Below are positions 1 to 8,954 of a stretch of DNA of 60,646 nucleotides, piece by piece; within the stretch, counting starts at the first letter, position 1; each line of letters begins with the position of its first letter. Both the position numbers and the translations under genes were made by a program. This stretch comes from Burkholderiales bacterium (lineage in GTDB: Bacteria > Pseudomonadota > Gammaproteobacteria > Burkholderiales > Burkholderiaceae_D), in the NCBI GenBank assembly GCA_947451925.1, contig CANGAW010000012.1:1-60646 (forward strand), written 5' to 3'. The notes under the pieces are model-generated. The model saw only the letters and a program-made list of their open reading frames with translations, had not been told where the DNA came from and did not search any database.

Positions 1-31
<31 letters not shown>

Positions 32-37
32 CATAAA

Positions 38-70
38 ACAAAAGCCCCGCAATGTATTGCGGGGCTTTTG
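38..70 (+). terminator. Rho-independent terminator after the tRNA
   Basis: A perfect stem, GCCCCGCAA pairing with TTGCGGGGC around a 4-base loop, is flanked by an A-run on the left and TTTTG on the right. It sits eight bases after the tRNA CCA end and would end the tRNA transcript. Confidence 0.85.
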
Positions 71-75
71 TCTTT

Positions 76-118
76 TGGCGGAGAGAGCACGCAAAGCGTG
101 CGGGTGGGATTCGAAGGG
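76..118 (-). repeat. Inverted, interrupted copy of the tRNA-Ser 3' end
   Basis: Read on the minus strand this stretch repeats the tRNA 3' end: TTCGAATCCCACC, then a 17-base insertion holding a GCACGC/GCGTGC hairpin, then CTCTCCGCCA. It lies about 45 bases from the tRNA in opposite orientation. It looks like a partial tRNA duplication left by integration or rearrangement. It is not a functional tRNA. Confidence 0.65.
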
Positions 119-137
119 TTGGGCTTGCAAGCCCAAC
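118..137. repeat. Perfect 20-bp palindrome
   Basis: GTTGGGCTTG joins directly to its reverse complement CAAGCCCAAC with no spacer. It lies just beyond the toxin gene's stop codon and next to the inverted tRNA fragment. It could act as a bidirectional transcription stop or be a repeat remnant. Confidence 0.6.
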
Positions 138-152
138 TGCGGCTGTTAACGA

Positions 153-473
153 TCATTTTTTCAGCAAGCGTTTCATCAAAAGCGTTGGGAAGTCTTGCCG
201 ATGAGCAGCGATGGCATACACATAGATGTCATTGTTGATTTGTCGGTAGACCAGTTTGTGGTGCGACGTAAAAACGTTCTGGTATTCAAAAATGCCAACC
301 GAAGCCAATTCTTTTATCGGACTCCCTGGAAAACTCCCGGCATCGGCCTGTTGCAATTTCAAAAAAATCTCGTCCTCGGCCTTTAGCCATTCAATCTCCC
401 CCCATTTATCCAGCATGTACTCCTGAAGCGAGAGCAAGTCCTCTTGTGCATCGGGCAGAATAATGACAGCCAT
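153..473 (-). CDS. RelE/ParE-family toxin of a type II toxin-antitoxin pair
   Basis: This 106-residue protein has the ParE-like pattern: an N-terminal strand followed by two helices (ILPDAQEDLLSLQEYMLDKW) and a C-terminal beta sheet ending YVYAIAAHRQDF. Members poison gyrase or cleave ribosome-bound mRNA; the target cannot be told here. Its ATG (473-471) shares one base with the antitoxin stop codon (TAATG), so translation is coupled and the antitoxin is made first. It lies between the tRNA-Ser remnant and its antitoxin, a usual place for a stabilising module on an accessory segment. Confidence 0.85.
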   Translation of the reverse strand: MAVIILPDAQEDLLSLQEYMLDKWGEIEWLKAEDEIFLKLQQADAGSFPGSPIKELASVGIFEYQNVFTSHHKLVYRQINNDIYVYAIAAHRQDFPTLLMKRLLKK

Positions 474-751
474 TATTTGCGGCGCTGACGGGCAGCACGA
501 AGTTGTTCGCGAGATTCGTCAACGGTGAGTCCCTTATTTTGTAGTCGGTCTTTTTCACCCAAGGCGATGATTTTCAGTGCTGCAATGAGATCTTCTTTTT
601 CCTGATATTGCCTGACGCTTTCAATAACCATGCTGGCTTCGCCATTTTGAGTAATGATGAATGGGCTTTCATTTAATGCCAGATCTTCCGAAATTTTGGC
701 CGCATGGCTTTTTAGATAGGAAATGGACCTGATATTGGCGACAGATTGCAT
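473..751 (-). CDS. Phd/YefM-family antitoxin
   Basis: This 92-residue protein begins MQSVANIRSISYLKSHAAKI and has the Phd/YefM fold pattern, including PFIITQNGEASMVIES, the strand that precedes dimerisation. The family binds its own operator and neutralises the partner toxin through its disordered C-terminus, here rich in Arg, Gln and Glu. I chose ATG at 751 because AAGGAG lies just upstream on the minus strand; a longer frame reaches 823 but adds a non-family leader. The toxin follows with one base of overlap, and the pair is probably autoregulated. Confidence 0.87.
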   Translation of the reverse strand: MQSVANIRSISYLKSHAAKISEDLALNESPFIITQNGEASMVIESVRQYQEKEDLIAALKIIALGEKDRLQNKGLTVDESREQLRAARQRRK

Positions 752-991
752 GGCAAACTCCTTGATAAGAACGGGTCTGAATTTAGGCCTAAATTCAGTT
801 GACGTCAATGGCCGATGCATCATTCGCTATAAAGCCACAATGCGGCCTTGATCAGCAGCGCGATTCCCAAACTCTGCAAGAAATCTGAATTTACCAAAAG
901 CCTAAACCCCAATCCAGGAATGCCGAAGATGACGGCAATCTCCTGTCACATTGACCGGATCCTGAGCGGTTACACAAAATTATTTAGATCA

Positions 992-2161
992 TCATCCAAC
1001 AGTCGTAATCGTTGCAGTGTCTTTCCATCCCCAGACCTTAAGTCCTTCTCGTTCGAAATTCTCGCGGCCGCCGTAGACAATGGCAGGTTCAAGGCTTTCG
1101 GTGCCGGCGAGTGATTGCCATTTTCTGATTCCATTTGCCCAGTCGCTGGCGTAGGTACTTCCCGATTTGATCTCTATGGGTTGAAGACCGCGTGCCGTTT
1201 CACTGATTAAGTCGACTTCGATGCCCGTACTGTCTCGCCAAAAATAGAGGTCCAGTGATTGGCCTGAATTGAGTCGTTGTTTGTAGAGTTCACTGAGCAC
1301 CCAGGTTTCAAACAAGGCACCGCGAGCAGCGTGTGTCTCTAAGGTCTGCGCATCACGTATGCCCAAGAGCCAAGCCGCCAAGCCCGCATCCAGAAAATAT
1401 AACTTGGGTGTTTTAACCAAACGTTTGCCGTAGTTGCGATGGTGCGGGCGAAGCAAGGTAATGACGTAACTGGTTTCGAGTACATTCAGCCATTGTTTGG
1501 CAGTGACGGCGCTAATGCCGCAATCTGCTCCGAGTGAACTCAAGTTAAGTAATTGGCTTGTTCGGGCGGCGCACATTTTGACGAAGGTTTGGAATTGGCT
1601 TAAATCGCGCACAGCAATTAATTGACGCACATCGCGTTCGACGTAGGTGGCAATGTAGTTGCTATACCAGTCTTGAGGGCTAAGCGGACGATCATAGAGA
1701 GCAGGGTAGCTGCCTTGAAAAAGCATCTGCGTCAGCGAGTCTGGCAATTTGTCTGTGGCCGCTAGTTCCGATGCGCTCAAGGGTAATAACTCGACACGTC
1801 CGACTCGGCCCGCCAGTGTTTGTGTAATGCCTTCGATGAGATTGAATTGCGATGAGCCCGTCAGCACAAAATCACCCATCAAACCTCGTTCATCCACCCA
1901 GCCTTGTAGCCATGAAAGCAACTGAGGGCAGCGCTGAACTTCATCCAGGATGGCCCCTTTCGGGAAACGCGCCAAAAATCGCTTTGGATCATTTTGGGCA
2001 AACTCCCGCTCATCAGGATTTTCCAGTGTGATGTAAGGCTTTTCATCGAAAACAGCTTTGGCCAGCGTTGTTTTGCCGGATTGACGAGGGCCTGTAATGG
2101 CCACGACAGGGAAGCCACTTGCCAAACGGATGAGGGTGTTAGCGGCATCACGAGGAATCAT
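992..2161 (-). CDS. AAA-type ATPase with DUF4143 C-terminal domain
   Basis: A 389-residue P-loop ATPase. The Walker A motif GPRQSGKTT lies near residue 25 and the Walker B-like motif GAILDEVQRCPQ near residue 70. The C-terminal half carries the DUF4143 pattern, ending in a nuclease-like segment (FWRDSTGIEVDLI, then PIEIKSG) reminiscent of PD-(D/E)xK folds. The biological role of the family is not established; it is common and mobile in accessory regions. I prefer ATG 2161 (MIPRDAANTLIRL) with GGAT eight bases upstream; an in-frame TTG at 2173 is possible. It is a single gene with no operon partner, next to a toxin-antitoxin pair. Confidence 0.85.
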   Translation of the reverse strand: MIPRDAANTLIRLASGFPVVAITGPRQSGKTTLAKAVFDEKPYITLENPDEREFAQNDPKRFLARFPKGAILDEVQRCPQLLSWLQGWVDERGLMGDFVLTGSSQFNLIEGITQTLAGRVGRVELLPLSASELAATDKLPDSLTQMLFQGSYPALYDRPLSPQDWYSNYIATYVERDVRQLIAVRDLSQFQTFVKMCAARTSQLLNLSSLGADCGISAVTAKQWLNVLETSYVITLLRPHHRNYGKRLVKTPKLYFLDAGLAAWLLGIRDAQTLETHAARGALFETWVLSELYKQRLNSGQSLDLYFWRDSTGIEVDLISETARGLQPIEIKSGSTYASDWANGIRKWQSLAGTESLEPAIVYGGRENFEREGLKVWGWKDTATITTVG

Positions 2162-2287
2162 TTGCAAATCCAAGTTTAAAATTTAGATTTGTAAAGTATA
2201 AGCCGGTTCGCGAGAATTGCCAGTTTTCGAACTTTGGGGTGTCGCGTAATGCCAGTCAGCGAAGGGATAATTTTTCCGTTTTTAATG

Positions 2288-2410
2288 AAAGATACTGGGT
2301 CCCGATTTTCATCTGGACAACAGTAGGTGAGTGGAAAGCGTCTCAATTCCTACCGTCATCACCTGCAGGTGATGACTGCTGCGTAGTCCGAAGGGGGATC
2401 CAGTACCTTT
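2288..2410. mobile_element. Small terminal-inverted-repeat element, copy 1 (MITE-like)
   Basis: The left end AAAGATACTGGGTCCC runs into CGATTTTCAT. The right end, GGGATCCAGTACCTTT (2395-2410), is its near reverse complement. The 123-bp interior shares CTCAATTCCTACCGTCATCACC and ACTGCTGCGTAGTCCGAA-like blocks with the element at 60377-60539. No coding capacity is seen. Related copies lie at 10316-10369 and 60377-60539. Confidence 0.7.
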
Positions 2411-2754
2411 CGATGCAAACAACTTTCGTCCTTAACTAACTGGCATTAGAGTGTCGTGGCTGTTTTTTTCACCTTTGCGATGATCGACAGATTTGACAGT
2501 TAAGCTTGACGCAGGCGCCTCTGTAATCAAACAGTAGCGCAAGCTTGAGCGTAAATACAGTCGCTTTAGGGGATTGAAAGTTAAACAGCCCGCGAACCAT
2601 CTGCATTAAACAAACGCATTATTTGTATATGTTTTAATTTCACCAGACAGGATGTGTCAGATCGGGATAGTTGCCCATCGATCCATATTCGCCATTCAAT
2701 CTACCCAAAAACGGACAGGCTAAGTTAATGAGCGCATGCAGCACCGTAGGTGCC

Positions 2755-2982
2755 GAACCAAACTTCAAAGGCATCGGCAGGCGAGACAGGTAATTCAGGC
2801 TGGAATATCCGGTGCCGAAATCATCCAGTGCAATCTGGACGCCTAATGACTGCAGACGGGTCAGCACTTCAATGTAGGTGTTGCCTGCAGGCCTCGCTGA
2901 TGACCCACTCGCCGAGACGTTCGATGTGGCCGGTCGATTCGGGAACCGGTACAAACTGGTTAAATGTTGTGGCGCTTGTCAT
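2755..2982 (-). pseudogene. Decayed EAL-domain (cyclic-di-GMP phosphodiesterase) remnant
   Basis: Two EAL-domain pieces lie in different frames on the minus strand. The 5' piece reads [18 protein letters not shown] then ISEACRQ, the usual beginning of an EAL domain. The 3' piece reads [20 protein letters not shown] and then [10 protein letters not shown], the metal-binding DDFGTGYSS region. About 100 residues that should lie between them are gone, the frame shifts at the junction near 2885, and similarity stops after LSRLP. The catalytic EAL/EVL motif itself is missing, so no active phosphodiesterase can be made. It probably once belonged to a larger GGDEF-EAL protein. Confidence 0.8.
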
Positions 2983-3379
2983 GATGAATTCGCTCGACAC
3001 CGAGGTAGCCGGGAAGTGCAGTCATTTTTTGTCCGGTGACATTAGAAAAATCAGGGCCTGCGCGGGATGAAACTTTGGCTGTAGAGAGCCAAACCATCGA
3101 GCGGTGCGGAAAGCTTTGCTACGCGCTACGTTGTGGTCCGTTTGTTACATTCCCTAGAGTTTTCAATAGACATACCCCGCGACCACTTAGTTCAGGAAAC
3201 TATTTGCACGGTCCATTTCGTTGGCTAACTTTTAAGGCACGGCTGCCTGATTGTTGTTTGAAATTTCATTTTGAAAAAAAATTAGCGAAAGCCAAATGCT
3301 TGCTTGATTTTATCTATGCGTCGGCCTATGTTGCTTGTGTATGAAAACTATATTCAATTTCAACTCGGGAGTGATCCAG
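2983..3379. other. Intergenic stretch without a convincing gene
   Basis: Short open frames exist here, such as one at 3036-3344, but they show no family pattern, lack a ribosome-binding site and have scattered codon use. The last 100 bases are AT-rich and probably hold the promoter and leader of the exported protein at 3380. Confidence 0.5.
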
Positions 3380-3967
3380 ATGAATTCTGTTCTCACAAAA
3401 ACTGAAAATTCAAAAAGCATCCGGGCCCCATTTTCTGCAGCTTTGCTTTTACTGACGACGATGGTCATGAGTCCTCCGGTGTTTGCAGACAAACCGGAGT
3501 GGGCGGGCGGCGGAGGAAAGTCGGGGCACAGGGAGCAGCAATCGCAAAGAGGCGCTGGCCGTGACGAAGGTGGATCAAGCCATGAGCATCGCGACAATCA
3601 GAACCGGGACGACCACGGCCGGGATCAGGGTGGGAATCATCATCAGCGCGAGCGTAATCATTACTTCAACGACCAGCATCGTGAGGCGGTGCGTGCGTAT
3701 TATGAAGAAAGCTACCGTTCAGGCCGCTGTCCTCCGGGATTAGCCAAGAAACACAATGGCTGTCTGCCTCCGGGTCAGGCCAGAAAGTGGCGCATGGGAA
3801 GCCGCTTGCCGCAGGGCGTGATTTATTACGATTTACCGCCGAGCGTAGAGATTCGACTTGGCGTTCCACCTAACGGGCACAAGTATGTGCGCGTTGCCGG
3901 CGACATTTTGCTCATAGCCATTGGAACGGGGATGGTGATTGACGCGATTGAGGACATTACCCGGTAA
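3380..3967 (+). CDS. Exported RcnB/CigR-like protein with His/Arg/Gly-rich linker
   Basis: About 195 residues: an N-terminal signal peptide ending near PPVFADKPEW, a low-complexity stretch rich in His, Arg, Asp and Gly (roughly residues 40-100) that could bind metals, then a conserved C-terminal domain with CPPGLAKKHNGCLPPGQA and GVIYYDLPPSVEIRLG. This pattern is typical of RcnB-like and CigR-like periplasmic proteins. The extreme C-terminus (GDILLIAIGTGMVIDAI) is hydrophobic and may insert in a membrane. I chose ATG 3380, nine bases after GGAG, over an earlier in-frame start at 3335. Function is unknown; metal homeostasis is only an inference from RcnB. Confidence 0.7.
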   Translation: MNSVLTKTENSKSIRAPFSAALLLLTTMVMSPPVFADKPEWAGGGGKSGHREQQSQRGAGRDEGGSSHEHRDNQNRDDHGRDQGGNHHQRERNHYFNDQHREAVRAYYEESYRSGRCPPGLAKKHNGCLPPGQARKWRMGSRLPQGVIYYDLPPSVEIRLGVPPNGHKYVRVAGDILLIAIGTGMVIDAIEDITR

Positions 3968-3991
3968 AGCCTGCATGTAATGGCATCGTGT

Positions 3992-4987
3992 TCAGAGCGC
4001 CGCTGCGGCAATGTCCAATGAGCGTAGCCGCAGCGTCGTATCGTACACATCGGATACCAGCACAAATTCGTCCGCGTCCGTCAGTTCAGCCAGCCGCTTG
4101 AACCCGGCACGGACCGTGTCCGGCCCGCCGATTACGGCCGCACCCAGAAAATCCCGCACCGCATCGCGTGCATTCGGCTCCAGATTGTTCATAAAGTTTG
4201 CTACCGGTTTTTGCATTTTCATGCGCGCGCCGGTCAGGATGCCGAGCACGCGCTGATAGGTGCTGCTGGCCAGATAGTCTGCTTCGTCGTCAGTTGGCGC
4301 TGCCACTACGGGCACGCCGATGGCAACGTAAGGTTTGGCTAATGTGTCGGAGGCCTGGAATTCATTGCGGTAGAGTGGAATCGCCTGCAGCAACTGGCGC
4401 GGCGCAAAATGCGAGGCAAACGCGTAGGGTAGCCCGCGCGCTGCCGCCAGCCTTGCAGAAAACAGGCTGGAACCTAAAAGCCAGATGGGCACATTGGTCC
4501 CCGCACCAGGAATGGCCACCACACGCTGGTTCGGCTGTACAGGCCCAAGCAGGCGCTGCAGTTCGGCCACGTCGCGCGGAAAATCTTCTTCGGCTTCCAC
4601 GCGGTCGCGGCGCAACGCTCGCATCGTCATGCCATCAGTGCCTGGCGCCCGGCCAAGGCCGAGATCAATCCGGTTTGGGTAAAGCTCAGCCAGCGTGCCG
4701 AAGGCTTCGGCAACCACCAGTGGCGCGTGATTGGGCAGCATGATGCCACCGGAGCCAACACGTATGCGCGACGTGCCGCCGGCGATGTGACCGACCAGCA
4801 CCGCAGTGGCCGAACTGGCGACACCGGCAATGTTGTGATGCTCAGCTAACCAGTAGCGGGTGAAACCCAGCGACTCGACATGCTGCGCTGTGAGCAATGC
4901 AATGTTGAGCGCTTCGGCGACGGTGCCGCCTTCGCGCACAGACACGAGGTCAAGCATGGAGAGTTTAGGTTGTCGAATCGCGGTCAT
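3992..4987 (-). CDS. Luciferase-like (LLM class) flavin-dependent monooxygenase
   Basis: 331 residues, full length for the YhbW-like group of the bacterial luciferase family. Seen motifs are YWLAEHHN near residue 45, the glycine-rich [15 protein letters not shown] and the flavin-site region [12 protein letters not shown]. These enzymes use FMNH2 and oxygen to oxidise varied substrates; the substrate is not predictable here. It runs in the same direction as paaX (which starts at 5988) with about 50 bases between them, so the two could share a transcript. The name does not imply light emission. Confidence 0.88.
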   Translation of the reverse strand: MTAIRQPKLSMLDLVSVREGGTVAEALNIALLTAQHVESLGFTRYWLAEHHNIAGVASSATAVLVGHIAGGTSRIRVGSGGIMLPNHAPLVVAEAFGTLAELYPNRIDLGLGRAPGTDGMTMRALRRDRVEAEEDFPRDVAELQRLLGPVQPNQRVVAIPGAGTNVPIWLLGSSLFSARLAAARGLPYAFASHFAPRQLLQAIPLYRNEFQASDTLAKPYVAIGVPVVAAPTDDEADYLASSTYQRVLGILTGARMKMQKPVANFMNNLEPNARDAVRDFLGAAVIGGPDTVRAGFKRLAELTDADEFVLVSDVYDTTLRLRSLDIAAAAL

Positions 4988-5037
4988 GTGCGTGAATTTT
5001 TCTCAATGTATATGGTGTAGCACGCAGTCGATGTGCA

Positions 5038-5988
5038 TCACTTACTTAATGACGCCGTACTTTGAAATCGTTGCGTCAGCATCGTCAGTGCAGCGGGTGT
5101 GTCGCCATTAGCTGTTTGCATGGTCCGCTGCAGATGGCGCTCGGAGGCGGGCAGCAAATGCAGGTACATTTCCTTGCACAGGGTACGCGCTTTTTGACCG
5201 GGCCAGCCTTTGGGTAACAAGACATCCGGCAGGCCGGGGTCACGCAGCAGCAGTCGCCGGTAATTATGGATCAGCAGGGTGCGTAGCAGGAAGGCATGCT
5301 CGTCTTCGGATTCATCAGCTGTTCTGGTACGCAGCACTTTGAGCATGGGCTGATAACAGGCTACAAAATTTTCATAGGCGCTCGCCAGTTCTTCCAGATC
5401 CCATGCCTGCCTGACCAGATCGGCCTGGCTCGCTGAGTTGTTCAGTTCGGTATCAGCGGCCAGCAGTGGCATCAGCGCGGGGAGAAGATCTTCTAATCCT
5501 TCTGCTGTCAGCGCATCGAATGCGGCAGACAAATCGACGCTGGGATGAATAAAGCAAGTGGGTGAGAGCAATCCAAAACCCTGCCAGAACAGTGCACGCC
5601 GTAATTGTTCGCGCTGTTTGGCAGCTATCTCGCCGACAGTCAAAATCAGGCGCCAGCGGCGATCCCACAACGCTGTGCTGCTGTCGTAAATGTGTTCAGC
5701 GGCCTGCTCAAAACGGCGGCGACCAGAGGCGGTCAAAAAATAATCAGCACGCCGGCCGGACGCTTCCGTTGCCAGCCATTCGTCTTTCGCCAGCCGGAAG
5801 ATGGAAGTCCGTATCAGCCGTTCATTCACATTCAGCGGCGCCAGCAAACGGATCAGACTCCCCAGCCAGATTCGCCCGCCGCGGGGCAGTATCGCGTCAC
5901 CAAACACCGACACAATCAGCGAGCCCGCCTGAATGCGGCGCTGCTGCTGAAATGCTTCGATGTGCTGATGGAGGATAGTCTTGCGCAT
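5038..5988 (-). CDS. paaX: PaaX, repressor of phenylacetate degradation
   Basis: 316 residues, the normal PaaX length. The N-terminal winged helix contains GSLIVSVFGDAILPRGGRIW, followed by LLAPLNVNERLIRTSIFRL, both characteristic of PaaX. The C-terminal half matches the PaaX dimerisation domain (ALWDRRWRLIL). PaaX binds DNA as a repressor and lets go when phenylacetyl-CoA is present. It is transcribed away from paaG across a 147-bp gap with candidate operator half-sites, so it probably controls both directions. Confidence 0.93.
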   Translation of the reverse strand: MRKTILHQHIEAFQQQRRIQAGSLIVSVFGDAILPRGGRIWLGSLIRLLAPLNVNERLIRTSIFRLAKDEWLATEASGRRADYFLTASGRRRFEQAAEHIYDSSTALWDRRWRLILTVGEIAAKQREQLRRALFWQGFGLLSPTCFIHPSVDLSAAFDALTAEGLEDLLPALMPLLAADTELNNSASQADLVRQAWDLEELASAYENFVACYQPMLKVLRTRTADESEDEHAFLLRTLLIHNYRRLLLRDPGLPDVLLPKGWPGQKARTLCKEMYLHLLPASERHLQRTMQTANGDTPAALTMLTQRFQSTASLSK

Positions 5989-6022
5989 TACGGTTCTGGG
6001 GGCGACTTGGTCAATACAAAAG

Positions 6023-6072
6023 TGATACGTATATTAATATATATTGCACGAAAATGTATCATAAGGAATAAT
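6023..6072 (+). promoter_or_regulatory. paaX-paaG divergent control region: inverted half-sites and paaG promoter
   Basis: TGATAC (6023-6028) and GTATCA (6056-6061) form an inverted pair around an AT-rich core. A candidate sigma-70 promoter for paaG reads TTGCAC (6044-6049), 17 bases, AATAAT (6067-6072). The right half-site falls between its -35 and -10 boxes, so a repressor bound there would block transcription. PaaX is the natural candidate, but the binding is inferred. Confidence 0.5.
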
Positions 6073-6135
6073 CGACCGATCAACATTTAATGGCTTACTG
6101 TGGCCGCTGCCTGTGCATCAATAGAGGAAGTCAGC

Positions 6136-6933
6136 ATGGAATTCGAGAACATTCAATTTACCCTGCAGTCAGGGGTGGCGCGTGTGACGCTTAACCGTCC
6201 CGACAGGATGAACAGCTTTAACGCGGCCATGCATGCCGAGCTGCGCACAGTGCTGGACAGTGTTGCTGCCGACAAGGAAGCGCGGGTGTTAATCATTACC
6301 GGTGCCGGTCGCGGCTTTTGTGCCGGTCAGGACCTGGGTGACAGCAGCGTGGCCATGGTCGAAGGCCAGCCTGCGCCAGATCTGGGGCAGGTGGTTGAGC
6401 AGTTTTACAAGCCGCTGATTTTGCGTTTGCAAAATATGCCGGTGCCCACAGTGGCTGCGGTTAACGGCATTGCAGCCGGTGCCGGCGCTTCCCTGGCACT
6501 GGCTTGTGATTTGGTGATTGCGACCCAATCGGCGTCGTTTCTGCAAGCATTTTCCAAGATCGGCCTGATCCCCGATACCGGCGGCACCTGGGTGCTGCCG
6601 CAGCGTGTAGGTATGGCGCGTGCGATGGGTCTTGCGCTGTTGGCAGAAAAACTGCCGGCTGAAAAAGCGGCCCAGTGGGGCCTGATCTGGGAATGTGTGC
6701 CAGACGCTGACTTTGCCGCACGCGTGGATGCACTGGCGGCACAACTGGCAGTGGCACCGACCAAGGCACTCGTGCGCACCCGGGCTGCTTTGCATGCGTC
6801 TGTATCCCACACGCTGGAACAGCAGTTGTCTCTGGAAGCCGGCTTGATGCGCGAGCTGGGTGCAAGCGCTGATTACGCCGAAGGCGTGGCCGCATTCGCT
6901 GCCAAACGCGCACCCAAATTTACCGGAGCCTGA
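6136..6933 (+). CDS. paaG: PaaG, 1,2-epoxyphenylacetyl-CoA isomerase
   Basis: 265 residues of the crotonase fold. Seen motifs are RVTLNRPDRMNSFNAAM at the N-terminus, GAGRGFCAGQDLGD (CoA and oxyanion-hole region) and ACDLVIATQSASFLQAF with GLIPDTGGTWVLPQRVG. PaaG turns the ring epoxide made by PaaABCE into the seven-membered oxepin-CoA. ATG 6136 is chosen because GAGGAAG lies six bases upstream; a frame beginning at 6100 is less likely. It is the first gene of the cluster and its stop is followed at once by paaH. Confidence 0.92.
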   Translation: MEFENIQFTLQSGVARVTLNRPDRMNSFNAAMHAELRTVLDSVAADKEARVLIITGAGRGFCAGQDLGDSSVAMVEGQPAPDLGQVVEQFYKPLILRLQNMPVPTVAAVNGIAAGAGASLALACDLVIATQSASFLQAFSKIGLIPDTGGTWVLPQRVGMARAMGLALLAEKLPAEKAAQWGLIWECVPDADFAARVDALAAQLAVAPTKALVRTRAALHASVSHTLEQQLSLEAGLMRELGASADYAEGVAAFAAKRAPKFTGA

Positions 6934-6934
6934 T

Positions 6935-8464
6935 GTGAGCCATAACGCTTTAGAGACGAATCAAATCATTGCCGTCATTGGCTCGGGCGCGATGGGCGCA
7001 GGCATTGCGCAAGTCGCGGCTGTTGCCGGTCATCCGGTTTTATTAATGGACATTCGTCCGGCGGCCGCAGCTAATGCGATTGCTGCCATTGTTGCGCAGC
7101 TTGAAAAATTGGCTGAAAAAGGCAAGATGACGCCCGAAGCTGTTCGTGCGGCGGCTTCGCGTCTGGTGGCAGTCGACCAACTTGCCGACTTGAGCAAAGC
7201 GGCATTGGTGATTGAAGCCATCGCTGAAAATCTGGAGGCCAAACGCGGCTTATTCAAAGAGCTGGAATCCATTGTCGGCACTGACTGCATTTTCAGCACC
7301 AACAGTTCTTCCATTTCCATTACCAGTATTGCGGCTGTGCTGGCCCAACCGCAGCGCCTGCTTGGCATGCATTTTTTTAATCCGGCGCCTTTAATGAAAC
7401 TGGTGGAAGTCATCAGCGGTCTGGCCACGGACGCGGGCTTGGCAGAAACAGTTGCCGCCACAGCGACGGCCTGGGGCAAGACAGCGGTGCATGCCAAATC
7501 CACGCCGGGTTTTATTGTCAACCGGGTCGCGCGTCCTTATTACGCAGAAGCCTTGCGGGTGTTGCAGGAAGGCGCGTCCGACCCTGCCACCATTGATGCC
7601 TGCTTCCGTGAAGCCGGTGGCTTTCGCATGGGGCCGTTTGAATTAATGGATTTGATTGGTCATGACGTCAATCTGGCCGTGACCAAATCGGTCTGGAACA
7701 GTTTTTATCATGACCAGCGTTTCTTGCCTTCGCTGATTCAGCAGGAACTGGTTGATGCCGGTTTCCTCGGCCGCAAATCGGGACGCGGCTTTTTTGATTA
7801 TCAAAACGCGGCAAGCAAACCTGCGCCGCACACAGAAGCTGTAGTGCCCTTGTCTGCACCAGTGACGCTGTTTGGTGATTCGGACGCGGCTGTTGCACTG
7901 GCCGCCCGCATCAGTGCCGCTGGCCTGAGCGTTGTGCGCAAAGCGCAAACGGACGGCAGGCTGGCAGAAGCAGGCGACGCAATTATTTTTGTGACCGACG
8001 GCCGCACTGCAACCCACCGCGCTTTTGATACCAGGCTCAACAATATCGTGCTGATTGATCTGGCGCTGGATTACAGCCAGGCCACCCGGCTTGCAGTCAG
8101 CTTTGCTGATCAGTGCACGGCAACAACGCGTCAACAGGCAACCGGATTTTTACAAGCCGCTGGCCTGCAGGTGTCGCAGATAGCCGATGTGCCCGGACTG
8201 CTGTTGATGCGTACCGTTGCCATGTTAGCCAATGAAGCAGCGGATGCGGTTAATCAGGGCGTATGCAGTGTTGCTGGTGCCGATGCAGCGATGAAGCTGG
8301 GCGTGAATTATCCGCGCGGGCCATTGAGCTGGGCTGACCAGATTGGTTTGCCCCGCTTGCTGGTGGTGCTCAATCACCTTTGCCAGACTTATGGCGAAGA
8401 CCGTTATCGGGTATCACCACTGATTCAGCGTCAGGTTTTCGCCGGAAAAAAATTCCATGACTGA
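6935..8464 (+). CDS. paaH: PaaH, 3-hydroxyadipyl-CoA dehydrogenase
   Basis: 509 residues, the length of the two-domain PaaH/PaaC form. It has the NAD-binding motif GSGAMGAGIAQVAAVAGH near the N-terminus, a catalytic-region motif GMHFFNPAPLMKLVEVISG, and a second dehydrogenase C-terminal repeat. The enzyme oxidises 3-hydroxyadipyl-CoA to 3-oxoadipyl-CoA with NAD. The start is GTG 6935, two bases past the paaG stop with GGAG in the end of paaG. An earlier in-frame ATG inside paaG (6860) would add an unlikely leader. It overlaps paaI by eight bases, so coupling is likely. Confidence 0.92.
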   Translation: MSHNALETNQIIAVIGSGAMGAGIAQVAAVAGHPVLLMDIRPAAAANAIAAIVAQLEKLAEKGKMTPEAVRAAASRLVAVDQLADLSKAALVIEAIAENLEAKRGLFKELESIVGTDCIFSTNSSSISITSIAAVLAQPQRLLGMHFFNPAPLMKLVEVISGLATDAGLAETVAATATAWGKTAVHAKSTPGFIVNRVARPYYAEALRVLQEGASDPATIDACFREAGGFRMGPFELMDLIGHDVNLAVTKSVWNSFYHDQRFLPSLIQQELVDAGFLGRKSGRGFFDYQNAASKPAPHTEAVVPLSAPVTLFGDSDAAVALAARISAAGLSVVRKAQTDGRLAEAGDAIIFVTDGRTATHRAFDTRLNNIVLIDLALDYSQATRLAVSFADQCTATTRQQATGFLQAAGLQVSQIADVPGLLLMRTVAMLANEAADAVNQGVCSVAGADAAMKLGVNYPRGPLSWADQIGLPRLLVVLNHLCQTYGEDRYRVSPLIQRQVFAGKKFHD

Positions 8465-8927
8465 CGCGCTCACGCCACAAGAACCACAGGCAGCCCAGGC
8501 ACTGGCTGAGGCCACTGCCGAGGCGATGTTTCATCGCGACCATGCGGCGCAAGCGCTGGGCATGCAGATTGACCGCATCCAGCCCGGTGCTGCCACGCTG
8601 TCGATGACGGTGCGCCTTGACATGGTCAATGGTCACCGCATCTGCCATGGCGGTATGATTTTCACGCTCGCTGATACGGCGTTTGCTTATGCCTGCAACA
8701 GCGGCAATCAGAACACCGTTGCATCGGGCTGCAATATTGATTTTCTGGCGCCCGCGCTCGAAGGCGATGTGCTCGAAGCAGAAGCTGTTGAGCGTTCGCA
8801 ATCGGGCAGAACAGGTGTTTACGATGTGACGGTTCGCGTGCGCGGCGGCAAAACGATTGCCTTATTTCGTGGCAAAAGTTATCGCATCAAAGGCGAAGTC
8901 ATCGCCGGCCTGAATCAGGCGAATTAA
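8457..8927 (+). CDS. paaI: PaaI, hotdog-fold acyl-CoA thioesterase
   Basis: 156 residues of the hotdog fold. HRICHGGMIFTLADTAFAYA is the family signature, with the catalytic-region Asp in LADTAF. PaaI hydrolyses stalled hydroxyphenylacetyl-CoA or ring-derived CoA esters and so rescues CoA. It begins inside the end of paaH and is followed 27 bases later by paaK. Confidence 0.92.
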   Translation: MTDALTPQEPQAAQALAEATAEAMFHRDHAAQALGMQIDRIQPGAATLSMTVRLDMVNGHRICHGGMIFTLADTAFAYACNSGNQNTVASGCNIDFLAPALEGDVLEAEAVERSQSGRTGVYDVTVRVRGGKTIALFRGKSYRIKGEVIAGLNQAN

Positions 8928-8954
8928 AAATACAAGAACAAGAAGGAGACCTTG

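Noticed and set aside
3036..3344. A 102-codon plus-strand frame before the RcnB-like gene
   Set aside because: No ribosome-binding site, no recognisable pattern and many rare Cys; it is probably non-coding.
4198..4743. A 181-codon plus-strand frame rich in Arg and Ala
   Set aside because: It is antisense to the luciferase-like monooxygenase and looks like a GC-skew artefact.
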